This document shows positions 62,619 through 64,000 of a stretch of 64,000 bases of DNA, piece after piece. The notes beneath the pieces are model-generated. The model had not been told where the DNA came from. It did no database searches and was given only the letters and a program-made list of their open reading frames with translations. The stretch is taken from contig NZ_OZ038524.1 of the NCBI RefSeq assembly GCF_964036635.1, forward strand, positions 911,501 through 975,500, in the 5' to 3' direction. Made by a program: the position numbers and the translations under genes. The stretch is from Tenacibaculum dicentrarchi. GTDB lineage: Bacteria; Bacteroidota; Bacteroidia; Flavobacteriales; Flavobacteriaceae. Every line of letters begins with the position of its first letter. Position 1 is the first letter of the stretch.

Positions 62619-64000
62619 ATGCAAAATCAATATTATAAAGAGGCAATTTCTGCCGAAATATTTCAATATATAAGTAAAGCAGCTGAACAATTACAATTAG
62701 AAAGTTACGTAATTGGTGGCTTTGTTCGTGATTTTATTTTAAAAAGAGGTACGGCAAAAGATATTGATGTCGTGGCTGTTGGTAGTGGTATCGAATTGGC
62801 TCAAAAAGTAGCTTCTTTATTGCCAAATAAACCAAAAGTTCAAGTTTTTAAAACCTATGGAACTGCAATGTTGCGTTATAATGATGTAGAAATTGAGTTT
62901 GTAGGAGCAAGAAAAGAATCTTATACCGAAGATAGTCGAAACCCTCAAGTAATTTCAGGAACTTTACAAGATGACCAAAATAGGCGTGATTTTACTATAA
63001 ATGCCTTAGCGTTATCTTTAAATAAAGAAACTTTCGGACTATTATTAGACCCTTTTGATGGTATTGCTGATTTAGAAGATAAAATCATAAAAACGCCTTT
63101 AAATCCTGATATTACCTATTCTGATGATCCTTTACGTATGATGCGTGCTATTCGTTTTGCCTCTCAATTAAACTTTGTAATTGAAGAAGCATCGCTACAT
63201 GCAATTACTAAAAATGCAAAGCGAATTGACATCATAACAAAAGAACGAATTGTTGTTGAATTGAATAAAATTTTAGCATCTTCAAAACCTTCTGTAGGGT
63301 TTTTATTGTTGGAAAAAACAGCTTTATTAAAGCGTATTATTCCAGAATTAACAGCATTAAAAGGAGTAGAAGAGGTAGAAGGACAAAAACATAAAGATAA
63401 TTTTTATCATACTTTAGAAGTTGTAGATAATATTGCTGAAAATACAGATGATGTTTGGCTTCGTTGGTCAGCTTTATTACATGATATTGGTAAAGCACCT
63501 ACAAAGCGTTACCATAAAAAACAAGGTTGGACGTTTCATGCACATGAATTTGTAGGCTCTAAAATGGTTTATAAATTATTTAAGCGATTAAAAATGCCAT
63601 TGAACAATAAAATGAAATTTGTTCAAAAAATGGTCATGCTAAGTTCTCGACCAATTGTGTTGGCTAGTGATGTAACAGATTCTGCTGTGCGTAGGTTAGT
63701 TTTTGATGCTGGTGATGATGTCGATTCATTAATGACACTTTGTGAAGCAGATATAACGACTAAAAATCCGAAGAAATTTAGTAGATATCACAAGAATTTT
63801 AAATTGGTTCGTGAAAAAATTAAAGAAGTTGAAGCACGAGACAAAGTCCGTAATTTTCAACCGCCAATTACTGGAGAAGAAATTATGAAGGCTTTTAATT
63901 TAACACCTTGTAGAGAAATAGGACAGATAAAAGAAGCCATAAAAGAAGCCATTTTAGAAGGTGAAATTCCTAATGAACATAAAGCTTGTTACGATTTTAT
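62619..64000 (+). CDS. cca: CCA tRNA nucleotidyltransferase with HD domain (partial at window end)
   Basis: An open frame of 460 codons from ATG 62619, still open at the end of the window. The N-terminal class II polymerase-beta-type nucleotidyltransferase shows GGFVRDFILKRGTAKDIDVV, RRDFTINALAL and DPLRMMRAIRFASQ. An HD phosphohydrolase domain follows (HTLEVVDNIAE, LLHDIGKAPTKRYH). It adds or repairs the CCA end of tRNAs; enzymes with the HD domain may also have phosphatase or phosphodiesterase activity. Three bases after tsaC, so in the same operon. Only the last few residues are probably missing. Confidence 0.94.
   Translation, partial: MQNQYYKEAISAEIFQYISKAAEQLQLESYVIGGFVRDFILKRGTAKDIDVVAVGSGIELAQKVASLLPNKPKVQVFKTYGTAMLRYNDVEIEFVGARKESYTEDSRNPQVISGTLQDDQNRRDFTINALALSLNKETFGLLLDPFDGIADLEDKIIKTPLNPDITYSDDPLRMMRAIRFASQLNFVIEEASLHAITKNAKRIDIITKERIVVELNKILASSKPSVGFLLLEKTALLKRIIPELTALKGVEEVEGQKHKDNFYHTLEVVDNIAENTDDVWLRWSALLHDIGKAPTKRYHKKQGWTFHAHEFVGSKMVYKLFKRLKMPLNNKMKFVQKMVMLSSRPIVLASDVTDSAVRRLVFDAGDDVDSLMTLCEADITTKNPKKFSRYHKNFKLVREKIKEVEARDKVRNFQPPITGEEIMKAFNLTPCREIGQIKEAIKEAILEGEIPNEHKACYDF

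Overview
The window comes from an AT-rich member of the Flavobacteriaceae (Bacteroidota), probably a marine genus close to Tenacibaculum or Polaribacter. Four things point there: TANNTTTG-type promoter boxes, many lipoproteins and TonB-dependent barrels, Bacteroidota-only families (DUF6495, DUF5606, DUF4252, the alternative GlmU-like enzyme), and highly repeated intergenic hairpins. I cannot name the species. Most of the 64 kb is ordinary chromosomal housekeeping; no prophage, transposase gene, CRISPR array, rRNA or tRNA was seen.

Layout. 1-9 kb: CsaA, a DUF2459 protein, cysS-yidD-lgt, a proline iminopeptidase, guanine deaminase, an Fe/Zn-cluster protein and fumC. 9.1-9.8 kb: a 677-bp gene-free block packed with at least five interspersed repeat elements. 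9.8-19.4 kb: an outer-membrane barrel, yidC, pyrG, rpmH (only 53 codons), and a carB that lacks the C-terminal allosteric domain. 19.7-29.8 kb: thioesterase, GlmU-like enzyme, two SPOUT RNA methyltransferases flanking topB, a GIY-YIG-like protein, a BNR-repeat lipoprotein and a patatin. 29.8-36 kb: S41 peptidase, small membrane protein plus DUF4252 protein, M1 aminopeptidase and an unknown lipoprotein.

36.1-43.4 kb is a vitamin B12 salvage locus. On the minus strand, cobU-cobT-cobS-cobC-btuF-like encode nucleotide-loop assembly and periplasmic capture. On the plus strand, a cobalamin riboswitch leads a BtuB-like TonB receptor and a beta-propeller lipoprotein that resembles the surface B12-binding BtuG in type and position. 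43.5-49.6 kb: a DCC thiol protein, a LolD/MacB-type ABC exporter operon (ATPase, two FtsX permeases, HlyD adaptor) and an unknown anchored protein. 49.9-58.4 kb: gcvT, a VF530 protein, priA, then the minus-strand run ruvX-def-DUF5606-mazG-SDR, and dapD. 58.5-62.1 kb: a small surface-glycan set (GT2, TupA-like ATP-grasp, a second glycosyltransferase, Stealth phosphotransferase). The last three of these run with overlaps into tsaC and cca, and cca leaves the window.

The most unusual signal is the set of dispersed intergenic elements. One family (six clear copies plus a diverged relative) keeps fixed flanks, while its apical stem changes by compensatory G-C, A-T and G-T substitutions. This is what selection on a folded RNA or DNA hairpin would produce. 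At least four other palindromic or inverted-repeat families share the same gaps.
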